DNA from: JAGXRK01 sp963714415
GTDB lineage: Bacteria; Bacteroidota; Ignavibacteria; Ignavibacteriales; Ignavibacteriaceae
Assembly: GCA_963714415.1 (NCBI GenBank)
Contig: CAVQOL010000005.1
Location: 124,001 to 188,000, forward strand
Length of the DNA stretch: 64,000 nt
Reading direction: 5' to 3'
The notes beneath the pieces are model-generated. The model did no database searches and was not told where the DNA came from. It worked only from the letters and a program-made list of their open reading frames with translations. This document shows positions 17,868-27,930 of the stretch, one piece after another. Position 1 is the stretch's first letter, and the number at the start of each line of letters is the position of its first letter. The translations under genes and the position numbers were made by a program.

Positions 17868-18887
17868 ATGAAAAGAACAAACAAAATATTAATTTCTGCA
17901 GCTCTTATAATTGTTTTAACTCTTCAATTATTATTTCTTTATTACATTAAATACAGGAATCAAAGTTTATCCCTATCAGAATTTAATCTTTCCAATATTG
18001 GTAATTTTTTAAATCTTTCTACGATCTTCATTCTTATTTTAGGAATAGTTCTATACACATTTCAGAAAAAGAATAAACTTCCCATATCACGGATAGTTTT
18101 TTTTACATCAATAACAACTATCTTACTTGCTTTAGCATATTATAGCAGGATAATTTCTCTCCCATTTCAAAAAATTTATTTTTTAGGGCAGCAAGGAAAC
18201 AAATTATTTGTGGGACTATTATTTATTCTTTACTTGTTTGCTGCATTTACATTTGCTTCCTATGTGTGGTTAAGCGTATTTGGAAGAAAGTCTATATTAT
18301 TTTTAAGGTCTATTATCCATTCAGTTCTAATAATATTTGTTCTTATTTTATTTGCATTCTATTATGTAAACGTTTCTGATCCGCAAATAGATAATGAGAA
18401 ACTTTCACAGAATGAAAAAAATATTGCTGTTGTCCTCGGAGCTGCTGTCTGGTCAAAAAACCAACCAAGTCCTATTTTAGCAGCAAGAGTTGAAAAAGCA
18501 TTACAGCTTTTGGATAGCAACCTTGTTGGGAAAGTGCAGTTAACTGGAGGCAATGCACCGGGTGAACTAACAGAAGCAGAAGTTGCATACATTTATGCAT
18601 TAAGTAAAGATGCAGATTCATCGAAATTTATTATTGAGAATAGATCTACTTCTACTAATGAGCAGATTCATTTTATCAGGGAAGAACTGCTGCCCAAAGA
18701 AAGCATTAATGAAGTAATAATAGTTTCGGATGAATTTCATCTTGTAAGAATTGAAGAGATAAGTAAATTCAATAATATTAAGATATATGCCGTTTCTTCC
18801 GATCTTAAGTTAAAGTATGAAACAGAATTATATAACAGACTAAGAGAAAGTATTGGATTATTTTTTTTCTGGTTCTTCGCTATTTGA
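17868..18887 (+). CDS. DUF218 (YdcF/SanA-like) membrane protein
   Basis: 339 aa. Four or five hydrophobic helices occupy the first 165 residues or so, starting KILISAALIIVLTLQLLFLYY. A DUF218 domain follows (about 175-320) with VVLGAAVWSKNQPSPILAARV, the glycine-rich VQLTGGNAPGELTEA and the catalytic-like segment ENRSTSTNEQIHF and VSDEFHLVR. Relatives include SanA, YdcF and ElyC, involved in envelope integrity and undecaprenyl-lipid handling; the exact activity is not established. ATG 17868 has only a weak ribosome binding site. It lies after a terminator and 79 nt before nusB. Confidence 0.8.
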   Translation: MKRTNKILISAALIIVLTLQLLFLYYIKYRNQSLSLSEFNLSNIGNFLNLSTIFILILGIVLYTFQKKNKLPISRIVFFTSITTILLALAYYSRIISLPFQKIYFLGQQGNKLFVGLLFILYLFAAFTFASYVWLSVFGRKSILFLRSIIHSVLIIFVLILFAFYYVNVSDPQIDNEKLSQNEKNIAVVLGAAVWSKNQPSPILAARVEKALQLLDSNLVGKVQLTGGNAPGELTEAEVAYIYALSKDADSSKFIIENRSTSTNEQIHFIREELLPKESINEVIIVSDEFHLVRIEEISKFNNIKIYAVSSDLKLKYETELYNRLRESIGLFFFWFFAI

Positions 18888-18966
18888 TTATATCCCAAAA
18901 CATTAATTACTAAAGTATTGTATCTTTACAACAATAAATTCAAAAGATTTTAAGGTGTTCTTTTAT

Positions 18967-19449
18967 ATGTCAGTCGTATTTAAACGCAGATTGGTTCGTG
19001 AAAAAGTTCTTCAATATCTCTATGCTTATGAGATGAATAAAGATAATCTTGAAGAACTTAAAAAAGATCTTCTTTCTGAAATTAAAGATGAAGCAGATAA
19101 AGATTTTGCTGAAAATCTCATTAACAAAACTATAATTAACGGGAAAGAAACTGATGACAGAATTATTGAAAAAGTATCTAACTGGGAAATGAACAGAATT
19201 GCTTTAATTGATAAAATACTTATGCGAATTGGCATCACAGAACTTTTGTATTTCCCTGACATTCCTCCCAAAGTATCCATCAATGAAGTTATTGAGATAG
19301 CTAAAATGTACAGTACATCAGGCAGCGGTAAATTTATAAACGGAATTCTTGATACAATTTTGAATGATGAAAAAGTAGCCGGGCGACTCAATAAAATCGG
19401 AAGAGGATTAGTTGAAGAAAGCATTTCCAAACCTTCACAACAAAAATAA
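18967..19449 (+). CDS. nusB: Transcription antitermination protein NusB
   Basis: All-helical RNA-binding factor of rRNA antitermination, 160 aa. Typical features are RRLVREKVLQYLYAYEM at the start, the middle NWEMNRIALIDKILMRIGITELLYFPDIPPKVSINEVIEIAKMYS stretch and GKFINGILDTIL. ATG 18967 follows AAGGTG at the right distance; an in-frame GTG four codons upstream is disfavoured. The C-terminal tail beyond residue 145 is poorly conserved. The MFS gene begins 2 nt downstream. Confidence 0.92.
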   Translation: MSVVFKRRLVREKVLQYLYAYEMNKDNLEELKKDLLSEIKDEADKDFAENLINKTIINGKETDDRIIEKVSNWEMNRIALIDKILMRIGITELLYFPDIPPKVSINEVIEIAKMYSTSGSGKFINGILDTILNDEKVAGRLNKIGRGLVEESISKPSQQK

Positions 19450-19451
19450 CA

Positions 19452-20703
19452 GTGCAGAACAAAGGTAAAATATTTGCCTGGACCTTATTCGATTTTGCAA
19501 ACACTGCATTTTATGTTATCATTTTAACTGTTGGTTATCCTTTATACTTTAAAGAAATAATAACCGGTAACTCTCCAAATTCTGATTTTCTATGGGGAAT
19601 GACTTTCAGCATTTCAATGATTTTTGTGGCTCTCATTTCACCATTATTAGGAGCAATTGCTGATTACGGTGCAGGAAAGAAAAAATTTCTTGCAATCTTT
19701 ACTGCTTTGTGCATTCTTGCTACAGCTTCGCTTTTCTTTACAGGCAGTTCAATGATTTTCTGGGGGATATTCTTATTGATAGTTGCCAATATCGGATTTG
19801 AAGCAGGACTGGTTTTTTATGATTCATTCCTCCCTGAAATTACTTCTGAAAGAAGTTATGGAAGAGTTTCCGGTTATGGATTTGCAATGGGATATGTTGG
19901 TTCCCTAATTACTTTGCTAATTGTTTTTCCTTTGTATGAAGCAGGCTTCCAAGAAGCTAATCTTTTTAATGTGAGGATAAGTTTTATTCTTGCTGCAGTT
20001 TTGTTTTTTCTTTTCGCTTTGCCGCTTTTCATTTTTGTCCCGGATAAACAGCATAAAAAGAAATTTGAAGCAGCATTTTTTGTTGAAGGTTATTTGCGGT
20101 TAAAAACTACATTTATAGATTTCAAAAAATACAAGAACATTGCCGTATTTCTTTTAGCATATTTTATATATATAGATGGAGTAAATACTGTAATAATATT
20201 CTCATCCCTCTTTGCGCGTGAAACTTTACAGATGAGCTTCACAGAAATAATTCTTCTCTTCATAATTGTTCAGACTTCAGCAATAGTTGGTTCTACTTGT
20301 CTTTGGTATTATTTCAGATCACATAGGACATAAAAAAACTTTAATGATAACTTTGTTGATATGGATTGGAATTGTCACATCAGCATTTTTTGTTGAAGAT
20401 AAAAATATATTTTACATTATTGCTGGGTTTGCAGGAGTCTCGCTTGGTTCATCGCAATCAACAAGCAGAAGTTTAATGTCGCTTCTTACACCTGCAGAGA
20501 AAAAAACGGAATTCTTTGGATTTTATTCTTTCTTTGGTAAAGCTTCTGCAATTCTTGGTCCTTTTGTTTTCGGTATCATATCATCATTGATTGATCAGCG
20601 TATTGCTATACTTTCCATTGCTTTCTTTTTTATTGCAGGTTTACTGATTCTAGCAAGGGTAAATGACCCTCATTCAGAAATGAAAATCAGTGCGGCAGAT
20701 TGA
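19452..20703 (+). CDS. UMF1-family major facilitator transporter, one frameshift as sequenced
   Basis: Twelve-helix transporter of the UMF1/Atg22-like MFS family, recognised by FAWTLFDFANTAFYVIIL at the N-terminus and the loop GIISDHIGHKKTL. GTG 19452 starts 2 nt after nusB. The frame changes near 20295: TCT-A-CTT is read where TCT-CTT would give IVGSLVFGIISDHIG. The downstream part runs to 20703, where it overlaps the end of the convergent cation efflux gene by 17 nt. Substrate is unknown; relatives are often annotated as permeases in efflux. The single extra A may be an error. Confidence 0.82.
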
Positions 20704-21679
20704 GAAGCGGACTTCCGGTTAGCTTATTAACATTCCAATTAACACGGTTAGTGTTTTCAAACTCTCTTACGTGACAATTTTTATGTTCACAGTATCTGCA
20801 TAATTGCGGCACACAATAATCCAGATGAATCTTAAGCTGAGTGTTTGGTAAATCATGTGTGATTTCTTCAGTTATTACATCTTCTTCAGCGTGAGTTTGC
20901 TTTATGTCAAAATAGTAGGGAAGCGTTAAGTGAAAATCAATAAAAATCGCATTACCCGATTTCCAAAAACGTAATTCGTGAATATCAATATAATGTGCTT
21001 TCCTTATCGATAACAATTTATCGCTGATTGATTTCAGAAGTTCAGGATTTGTTTCATTCATCAATCCGCCAACGCTTTCACGAATAAGTTTATATCCGGT
21101 TACCAGGATGTTTAGTGCAACAGCAATTGCAAAAATCGGATCTAGATATAAAACATCTGTAATTATAACTAGTGTTATCCCGATAATAACTCCTAAGCTT
21201 GTAAATGAGTCTGTTAATACGTGTTTTCCATCGGCAATAAGAGTTAATGAATTAGTTCTCTTTCCAACTTTTACAAGGTACAATCCAAGAAATAAATTTA
21301 TTACTCCTGCCACACTAATTATTATAACACCGGTGCCAAGCTTTTCAAGTTCCGGACCTTTTATCAAATCAAAGACACCTTCATAAATAATTACAAATGC
21401 AGCAACGATTATAAGTGCACCTTCAATTCCTGCAGAAAAATATTCTATGTTTCCGTGACCGTATAGATGAGATTTGTCCGGTGGTCTAGAACTCAGAATA
21501 ATACTATAAAGAGCCATACTTGTTGCAAGCACGTGAACAACTGACTCGGCAGCATCAGAAAAGATAGCTGTGGAACCAGTTATCAAATAAGCACTGAATT
21601 TGAAAATGAACATACCAATACCAACAGCAAGCGAAAGTGTGGCTGCAAATTTTTTCAATTTATATTGATCCTTGTTCAT
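20687..21679 (-). CDS. Cation diffusion facilitator (CDF) metal efflux protein
   Basis: 330 aa. Six predicted helices with metal-site motifs FSDAAESVVHV (helix 2) and ADGKHVLTDSFTS (HxxxD, helix 5), followed by a cytoplasmic C-terminal domain. The protein ends in a cysteine/histidine-rich segment CRYCEHKNCHVREF that could bind metal. It would export a divalent cation such as Zn2+, Fe2+, Mn2+ or Co2+ in exchange for protons; specificity cannot be read. It is followed on the same strand by nothing, and preceded 32 nt upstream by the aminotransferase gene, suggesting a two-gene unit. Its 3' end overlaps the MFS gene convergently. Confidence 0.9.
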   Translation of the reverse strand: MNKDQYKLKKFAATLSLAVGIGMFIFKFSAYLITGSTAIFSDAAESVVHVLATSMALYSIILSSRPPDKSHLYGHGNIEYFSAGIEGALIIVAAFVIIYEGVFDLIKGPELEKLGTGVIIISVAGVINLFLGLYLVKVGKRTNSLTLIADGKHVLTDSFTSLGVIIGITLVIITDVLYLDPIFAIAVALNILVTGYKLIRESVGGLMNETNPELLKSISDKLLSIRKAHYIDIHELRFWKSGNAIFIDFHLTLPYYFDIKQTHAEEDVITEEITHDLPNTQLKIHLDYCVPQLCRYCEHKNCHVREFENTNRVNWNVNKLTGSPLLNLPH

Positions 21680-21711
21680 TTTATTACCGGGTCATTAGTT
21701 GATAATAAATA

Positions 21712-22860
21712 TTATAACTTATTTAATAAATTAGCGGCAGATTTTAAAACTTCATCTTTTTTGGCAAAACATATTCGAATTAATTTTTCCTTATCAGGTT
21801 TATTATAGAAAGGTGAAAGAGGAATAACTGCAACACCAACTTCTTTAGTTAAATATTCACTGAACTTCATATCATTCAAATTTGAAATTTCTGAATAATC
21901 TAACAGTTGAAAGTAAGTGCCCTTACATTTTTTAATTTTCAATTTTGATTTTTGAATATTTCCAACAAAAAAATCTCTTTTCTGCTGATAAAAATTTCCC
22001 AACTCTAAATAATGTGATTCATTCTTAAGATATTCTGCAAATGCATACTGTGTTGGTGTATTCGTAGAAAATACAACAAACTGATGGAGTTTTTGAAATT
22101 CACCCATCAAATGTTTTGGGGCAGCACAACTACCCATCTTCCAGCCGGTAGTGTGATAAGTTTTACCAAAGGAAGAAATAATAAAACTTTTTTTAGCAAG
22201 AATATCCGATCTCGAAAGACTTAAATGTTCGTATCCGTCAAATGTTATGTGTTCATAAACTTCATCGCTAATGATAAAAATATTTTTTCCTTTAACAATT
22301 TTTTCAAGTGTTCTTAAGTCATTTAATCCAATTACGCTGCCGGTAGGATTATGAGGTGAATTGATAATAATAAGTTTTGTCTTTGATGAAATCTTCTTTT
22401 TCGTTAACTCCCAATCGATTGAAAAATCTTTTTTACTAAGCGGTACAAAAACAGGTTTTCCGCCATTTACTTGAATTGCCGGCACATAAGAATCATAAGC
22501 AGGCTCAAAAATAATTACTTCATCTCCTTTATTTACTAAACAGGAAATTGCTGTAAATAAAGCCTGAGTGGCTCCCGCGGTAATAGTTATTTCAGTTTCA
22601 GGATCATAAAATCTTCCATGAAGTTTTTCAATCTTTTTCGAAATTTCATTTCGAAGAGCTTGCACTCCTTGCATTGGAGCATATTGATTAAAACCTTTTT
22701 TCTGATAGTGATGAACAAGTTCTATCAGTTCATCGGCACAATTGAAGTCCGGAAATCCTTGCGAAAGATTAATTGCACTATTTTCATTTGCCATCTTTGA
22801 CATTACCGTAAAGATGCTAGTTTTTACATTCGGCAGCTTAGATGCAAGTTTCTTTTTCAT
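21712..22860 (-). CDS. ybdL: YbdL-like PLP-dependent aminotransferase (methionine-type)
   Basis: Fold-type I, class I aminotransferase of 382 aa. It closely follows the YbdL pattern: AINLSQGFPDF, NQYAPMQGVQALR, ITITAGATQALF, INSPHNPTGSV and ISDEVYEHITFDG. The pyridoxal-phosphate lysine is in SSFGKTYHTTGWKMG (about residue 236), and the C-terminal carboxylate-binding Arg is in LIRICFAKK. YbdL prefers methionine, with histidine and phenylalanine as secondary substrates; kynurenine aminotransferases are close relatives. ATG 22860 gives the expected N-terminus. It may form an operon with the CDF gene downstream. Confidence 0.85.
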   Translation of the reverse strand: MKKKLASKLPNVKTSIFTVMSKMANENSAINLSQGFPDFNCADELIELVHHYQKKGFNQYAPMQGVQALRNEISKKIEKLHGRFYDPETEITITAGATQALFTAISCLVNKGDEVIIFEPAYDSYVPAIQVNGGKPVFVPLSKKDFSIDWELTKKKISSKTKLIIINSPHNPTGSVIGLNDLRTLEKIVKGKNIFIISDEVYEHITFDGYEHLSLSRSDILAKKSFIISSFGKTYHTTGWKMGSCAAPKHLMGEFQKLHQFVVFSTNTPTQYAFAEYLKNESHYLELGNFYQQKRDFFVGNIQKSKLKIKKCKGTYFQLLDYSEISNLNDMKFSEYLTKEVGVAVIPLSPFYNKPDKEKLIRICFAKKDEVLKSAANLLNKL

Positions 22861-22970
22861 AATGATTGTTTATAGTTAAACAAAATTAGTATGTAAAAAT
22901 AATGATTACTAATTATTTCAACATCGGATTTAAATTTCTATTTGGATTGAATAAAGACAAAACTGATAAA

Positions 22971-24509
22971 TCAATTTATCACAAATTCTTTTTCGGCGGG
23001 ACGAAGGGAATCATATATTCTTTGTAATTGCCTAAAAGCAAACTGACTTCCTCTTTGTGCTGCATTTCTGTAATGCTTAACTGCAGTTGATAAATTTCTT
23101 TTAACACCAACTCCATTTTCGTAGGCCGCAGCAAGTGCAACACTTGAAAGAATTGAACCTTTTGCGGAAACATCATTTAAAAATGAAATTAACTGTTCTG
23201 TATTCAGCAATCCGAATTGATCAAACACTCTCGCTGATGCAATTCTAACGGAAGCTTCAACACTTCCCAATCTTTCACCTATCTGCCAGATGCTAATTCC
23301 ATTTATTTTGCTTTCATTCACATATTTACCTGTATAATGGTTCAATCCCAGTTCTATAATTGAAGGAATGTGATTTTTGTTAGCTGATTTTTCTAAAAAG
23401 TTTAAAGCATCAAATTCGGTAATACGATTATCATAACTAAGTATATGAAGTCCATACCAAACAAATTGTGCAACAGCATTATCTCTATCAGTGGATGATT
23501 TTAGTAGAGAATAAAAATCATCGGTCTGGATTAAATTCCATAGAAGTAATGGTGATCTCGGTGAATCAAGCCTTATTGCTCTAATGTAATATTCAGCGGC
23601 AAGGATAATATCCTTGTTAACGAACACTCCGTTTTCAAATAATCGTCCTAAAATAGAAAATGCTTCGGGGCTTCCTGCTTCAGCGAGGTCTAAAATTAAC
23701 TTAAGTTTCAAGCTATCATTTATCTCAGTCAATTCGGATTGGAGATTTAATGATAGTGTGTCAAGAATATTTATAACTCCGCAATTTGACAGATCCTTAA
23801 TCAACATTTGATCCGAGATATATTTTGCAGTGTCGTTTATAGCATCAAAATCTAGAAAATCTAGACCGAGTGTTGATTCAATAGAACTTTCATTAGAAAT
23901 ATCGACGTATTCAAGACTGCTAATTAAAGTATCATTAAACGAAATACTAACAGTATCAATATATTCACTCAATGCTTCTACAACTTCTTTAGCAGGTTCG
24001 AATCCGTTATCATAAGCTTTCTTCGTCCAGATGTATGCCTTGTTCATGTCCTTAGAAACGATAAGATTGTCGGTATGTAAGATTCCCACTATATACTGTG
24101 CTTGAGACATTCCACTTATTGCAGCTTTACGGAAATTCTTAAAGGCTTCAAACGGATTCCATTCAACACCCCATCCATTGATTAATAATACACCATAATT
24201 ATAAACGGCAGAAATCATTCCCTGGCTGGCTGCCCGTCTTATCCAATAAACTGCCTGAACAGTATCTGCTGCTAATCCTTCACCAAGTAAAAGTCTCATA
24301 CCAAGTTCATGTTGCGCAAGAGGATCACCTCCATTTGCCTCCTGAATTAATTTGAATTGCTGGAGTAACTGATAAGCAAGATCTGGTTGATAAAAGAATG
24401 GTGAATTTCGGAAATTTTTATTGTTCTTGAATGCAAGACTTTTAGTTGTATCCTGCGCAAAAGCTGGAATTAAAATAATTAATACAAGAAATATGGATTT
24501 ATTTATCAC
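22971..24509 (-). CDS. Secreted Sel1-like repeat protein
   Basis: 512 aa with a signal peptide (MINKSIFLVLIILIPAFAQ). Sel1 repeats are visible near residues 60-165 (AQHELGMRLLLGEGLAADTVQAVYWIRRAASQG and two more) and again toward the C-terminus (AAAYENGVGVKRNLSTAVKHYRNAAQRG). The central part is a less regular, serine- and aspartate-rich stretch. Such repeats form alpha-solenoids for protein-protein contacts in the periplasm. No partner is evident. It is divergently transcribed from pyrG. Confidence 0.85.
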   Translation of the reverse strand: MINKSIFLVLIILIPAFAQDTTKSLAFKNNKNFRNSPFFYQPDLAYQLLQQFKLIQEANGGDPLAQHELGMRLLLGEGLAADTVQAVYWIRRAASQGMISAVYNYGVLLINGWGVEWNPFEAFKNFRKAAISGMSQAQYIVGILHTDNLIVSKDMNKAYIWTKKAYDNGFEPAKEVVEALSEYIDTVSISFNDTLISSLEYVDISNESSIESTLGLDFLDFDAINDTAKYISDQMLIKDLSNCGVINILDTLSLNLQSELTEINDSLKLKLILDLAEAGSPEAFSILGRLFENGVFVNKDIILAAEYYIRAIRLDSPRSPLLLWNLIQTDDFYSLLKSSTDRDNAVAQFVWYGLHILSYDNRITEFDALNFLEKSANKNHIPSIIELGLNHYTGKYVNESKINGISIWQIGERLGSVEASVRIASARVFDQFGLLNTEQLISFLNDVSAKGSILSSVALAAAYENGVGVKRNLSTAVKHYRNAAQRGSQFAFRQLQRIYDSLRPAEKEFVIN

Positions 24510-24640
24510 TTAAAGCTGCAGAATTCTTCTAAAATGTATTGAATAAATAAACAAATGAAAGTTTAACATCAAGGTAGAAGAAGTACTTTTTCTAGAACCA
24601 TATTCTATGAAAAAAAATTGACATTCTAACCGCTTTTAAA

Positions 24641-24672
24641 ATTGTAAATCAGTTTGCCTTACTCTATATTTC
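24641..24672 (+). promoter_or_regulatory. Promoter upstream of pyrG
   Basis: ATTG (24641-24644), a 20-nt spacer and TATATTTC (24665-24672) match the Bacteroidetes pattern at all but one position of each box. It ends 18 nt before the pyrG ATG. Confidence 0.5.
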
Positions 24673-24690
24673 AAAGCAAAAAAAAGTAAA

Positions 24691-26322
24691 ATGTCATCAA
24701 GGAAAAAAGTTAAGTTCATCTTCGTTACAGGTGGTGTAGTTTCGTCTTTAGGCAAGGGTATCACAGCCTCCTCTCTCGGTTTACTACTTAAACAACGCGG
24801 CTTCAGAGTCACAATCCAAAAATTTGATCCTTACATTAATGTTGATCCCGGCACTATGAGTCCGTTCCAGCACGGAGAAGTTTATGTTACCGATGATGGT
24901 GCAGAAACAGATTTGGACCTTGGTCACTACGAGCGTTTTTTGGATGTTAATATGACTCGTGCTAATAATACAACCACCGGTCAGGTCTATAATGAGGTAA
25001 TCACCAAAGAAAGACGCGGTGATTTTTTAGGAGCTACAGTTCAGGTAATTCCTCACATTACTGATGAAATTAAAAATCGAATGCTAAAGCTAAGTGAGCT
25101 CGGTGAGTATGATATTATTATTAGCGAAATAGGTGGTACTGTTGGTGATATTGAAAGCCTTCCGTTTATGGAAGCTATTCGTCAGATTATGCTTGAAGTT
25201 GGAAGAAAAAATACAATTGTTATTCACGTTACTTTAGTTCCGTATATAGCTTCAGCAGGTGAAGTAAAAACTAAACCTACACAGCATAGTGTTAAGAATC
25301 TTCTTGAGCTTGGAATACAACCGGATTTATTAATATGCCGTTCCGAAAAAAAGATTGGGCGTGATATTAGAAATAAAATTGCATTATTCTGCAATGTCGA
25401 TTCCAAATCAGTTATTTCCGCTTACGATTGTTCCACTATTTATGAAGTTCCGCTAGTCTTATCAAAAGAAAAACTTGATCAAATCGTTCTTAAGAATCTG
25501 CATTTACCCGAGAGAAAAATAAATCTGGACGAATGGGAAAAATTTGTATCAAATGTCAAGGATCCTAAAAACACCGTAGAAATTGCTCTGTGTGGAAAAT
25601 ATGTTGTACATTCTGATGCATATAAAAGTATTATGGAAGCGTTTATTCATGCAGGTGCAGAAAACGATTGTAAGGTAAAAGTAAGATCAATTAGTTCGGA
25701 AATGGTTGATAATGAATCACCTGAAAAATTGTTTAGTGGTGTAAGCGGAATTCTTGTTCCCGGCGGTTTTGGTGAACGTGGTATTGAAGGAATGATAAAC
25801 GCAGTGAAATATGCTCGTGAGAATAATATTCCTTTTTTTGGAATTTGTCTTGGACTCCAATGTGCTGTCATTGAATTCGCTCGCAATGTTTGCGGAATAA
25901 AAAAAGCTCATAGTTCGGAATTTAAAAACAATAAATTCAGTGTTATTGATCTTTTGCCTGATCAGAAGAACATTAAGAATATGGGTGCTACAATGCGTTT
26001 GGGTGCTTATCCTTGTGTAGTAAAAGAAGGCACAAAAACTTTTGAAGCTTATGGAAGCCATAATATTTCTGAAAGGCATCGTCATAGATACGAGGTTAAT
26101 AATAAGTTTAGAACTCAACTTGCTGAACATGGATTAATATTCAGTGGTTTATCACCCGATAGAGAACTTGTTGAAATGATTGAATATCCGGATCATAGTT
26201 GGTTTATTGCCTGTCAGTTCCATCCTGAATTAAAATCCAGAGCAACTAATGCTCATCCTTTATTCAGAGAGTTTGTTAAAGCAGCATTGAAATTTTCCGA
26301 ATCGATGAAAAGTAATCTCTGA
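24691..26322 (+). CDS. pyrG: CTP synthase
   Basis: Makes CTP from UTP, ATP and glutamine; 543 aa, standard length. The synthase domain begins with FIFVTGGVVSSLGKGITASSLG, a P-loop, and includes KFDPYINVDPGTMSPFQHGEVYVTDDGAETDLDLGHYERF (the longer conserved block near residue 40). The glutaminase domain has the nucleophilic Cys in FGICLGLQCAV (about residue 387) and the His-Glu pair in CQFHPELKSR. It has its own promoter and precedes a TPR protein gene after 25 nt. Confidence 0.97.
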   Translation: MSSRKKVKFIFVTGGVVSSLGKGITASSLGLLLKQRGFRVTIQKFDPYINVDPGTMSPFQHGEVYVTDDGAETDLDLGHYERFLDVNMTRANNTTTGQVYNEVITKERRGDFLGATVQVIPHITDEIKNRMLKLSELGEYDIIISEIGGTVGDIESLPFMEAIRQIMLEVGRKNTIVIHVTLVPYIASAGEVKTKPTQHSVKNLLELGIQPDLLICRSEKKIGRDIRNKIALFCNVDSKSVISAYDCSTIYEVPLVLSKEKLDQIVLKNLHLPERKINLDEWEKFVSNVKDPKNTVEIALCGKYVVHSDAYKSIMEAFIHAGAENDCKVKVRSISSEMVDNESPEKLFSGVSGILVPGGFGERGIEGMINAVKYARENNIPFFGICLGLQCAVIEFARNVCGIKKAHSSEFKNNKFSVIDLLPDQKNIKNMGATMRLGAYPCVVKEGTKTFEAYGSHNISERHRHRYEVNNKFRTQLAEHGLIFSGLSPDRELVEMIEYPDHSWFIACQFHPELKSRATNAHPLFREFVKAALKFSESMKSNL

Positions 26323-26347
26323 TTTTTTAATTATTTAAGAAAAACGT

Positions 26348-27865
26348 ATGTATATATTTAGAAGTCTATTTTTAGTTCTATTTTGTTTTATCTCTCAATT
26401 CTATGCTCAGCAAAGAATTGAGAGCAGAGTGCAGCGTGGATTAGATGCTATTTACAATTTCGATTGGAACAAAGGAGAAAAAATATTTAATGATTTGATT
26501 GATGAATTTCCTAAAAATCCGGTTGGATATCATTACTCATCAATTATGCCGTTGTGGTTTTATCTCGGTTCATACAATGAAGCTTACCTCGATACTTTCT
26601 TTATTTATTCTGATCAAGCACTCAATCTTGCCAAGAAAATAGAAAAACAAGATTCTCTGACTGCTGCACTTTCAAAGATTCTGGGATGTATTTATGCTAA
26701 TCGTTCAATTGCCAATGCCAGAGCAGAAAAATATGTTCATGCGGTCTGGGAAAGCGACAGAATGAAATACTATTCATCAAAATCTTTGGAGCTTAACGAA
26801 AAACTATATGATGCTCATCTTGGATTGGGTTTATACAATCTTGCAGTTGCTCAGATACCATCTTCTCTTCAATGGGCAATAAAATTAGTTGGAATTAGTG
26901 CAGACAGAGAAACCGGATTAGAGCATCTTCAAAAAGTAGTCAATAAAGGTAAACTTGCCCGCATCGATGCGCTTTTTTACTTATCTCAGATTTATACCAG
27001 AATAATAATTGATTATGACGCTGCAGAAAAAATATTAACAGAGCTAACAAATCGTTATCCTAAAAATCTGCTATTTAAAATGTCTCTTGCCTGGGTTGAA
27101 GTTGAAAAAGGTAGTTTAAACTTTGCTGAAAAAAGATTTAAATCAGTCATTGAATCAAAGGAAGAGAATTTCCCTTTGTTAAAATCTCTATCATATTATC
27201 AGCTTGGAAATATAAATTTTTATAAAGGTCGAAAAGATTCTGCTATAACATACTATAAAGAATATCTTAACTCTAATATTCGTAACGATTATTTTGGGAT
27301 AACCAATTTTAACCTTGGGTTACTTTATGAGCTTTCAGGTAAAAGAGATAGTGCCTTAGTTTATTATGAAGAATCTTCCAATGGTAATCTCGATCTGGAT
27401 GAAGACAGTTACGCTAAGCGTCGAGGTGATTTATTGTATAACGATTCTTTAAGTACAGAAAATATTCGTTTAATATCATATTCGAATCTTTATAACTCCG
27501 GTTATTATAAGCGAGTTATTGATTCTCTGAAAATATTTTTAGAAGATTCACTTCAATCTGATACTCAAGCTGAAGCATATTTATTATTAAGCAAAGCACA
27601 CTACAAATTGAAAAAATACAAAGAGACTATAAATTATTCTGTTCTTGCCATTGAAACCGAAGTGAAAAATGAAAATTGGATTCATCCGTTTGCTCACTAC
27701 TATGCTGCGATTGCAAGTTATCATTTGAAAAAATATATGGATTCCCAATTATTTTTGAATTTGATTTCCGATTATTCAGACTACGATTTTTCTTTGAAGT
27801 TAGATGGTCTGCTTTATGCGCTTCAACGGAAGCTGGATAAGCTGGAAATAAAGACCGATAAATAA
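26348..27865 (+). CDS. Secreted tetratricopeptide repeat protein
   Basis: 505 aa with a signal peptide (MYIFRSLFLVLFCFISQFYAQ). TPR-like helical pairs occur throughout, e.g. RGLDAIYNFDWNKGEKIFNDLIDEFP, SYYQLGNINFYKGRKDSAITYYKEYL, FNLGLLYELSGKRDSALVYYEES and AYLLLSKAHYKLKKYKETI. Probably periplasmic, mediating protein contacts; no specific function is recognised. It lies between pyrG and purN on the same strand, with 25 and 65 nt gaps, and could be read from the pyrG promoter. Confidence 0.85.
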   Translation: MYIFRSLFLVLFCFISQFYAQQRIESRVQRGLDAIYNFDWNKGEKIFNDLIDEFPKNPVGYHYSSIMPLWFYLGSYNEAYLDTFFIYSDQALNLAKKIEKQDSLTAALSKILGCIYANRSIANARAEKYVHAVWESDRMKYYSSKSLELNEKLYDAHLGLGLYNLAVAQIPSSLQWAIKLVGISADRETGLEHLQKVVNKGKLARIDALFYLSQIYTRIIIDYDAAEKILTELTNRYPKNLLFKMSLAWVEVEKGSLNFAEKRFKSVIESKEENFPLLKSLSYYQLGNINFYKGRKDSAITYYKEYLNSNIRNDYFGITNFNLGLLYELSGKRDSALVYYEESSNGNLDLDEDSYAKRRGDLLYNDSLSTENIRLISYSNLYNSGYYKRVIDSLKIFLEDSLQSDTQAEAYLLLSKAHYKLKKYKETINYSVLAIETEVKNENWIHPFAHYYAAIASYHLKKYMDSQLFLNLISDYSDYDFSLKLDGLLYALQRKLDKLEIKTDK

Positions 27866-27930
27866 TATTACTTGGTTTGATTATTGTTTGCTGAATAACT
27901 AATTTTCGCCCGATATTAAGGTAAATTCTA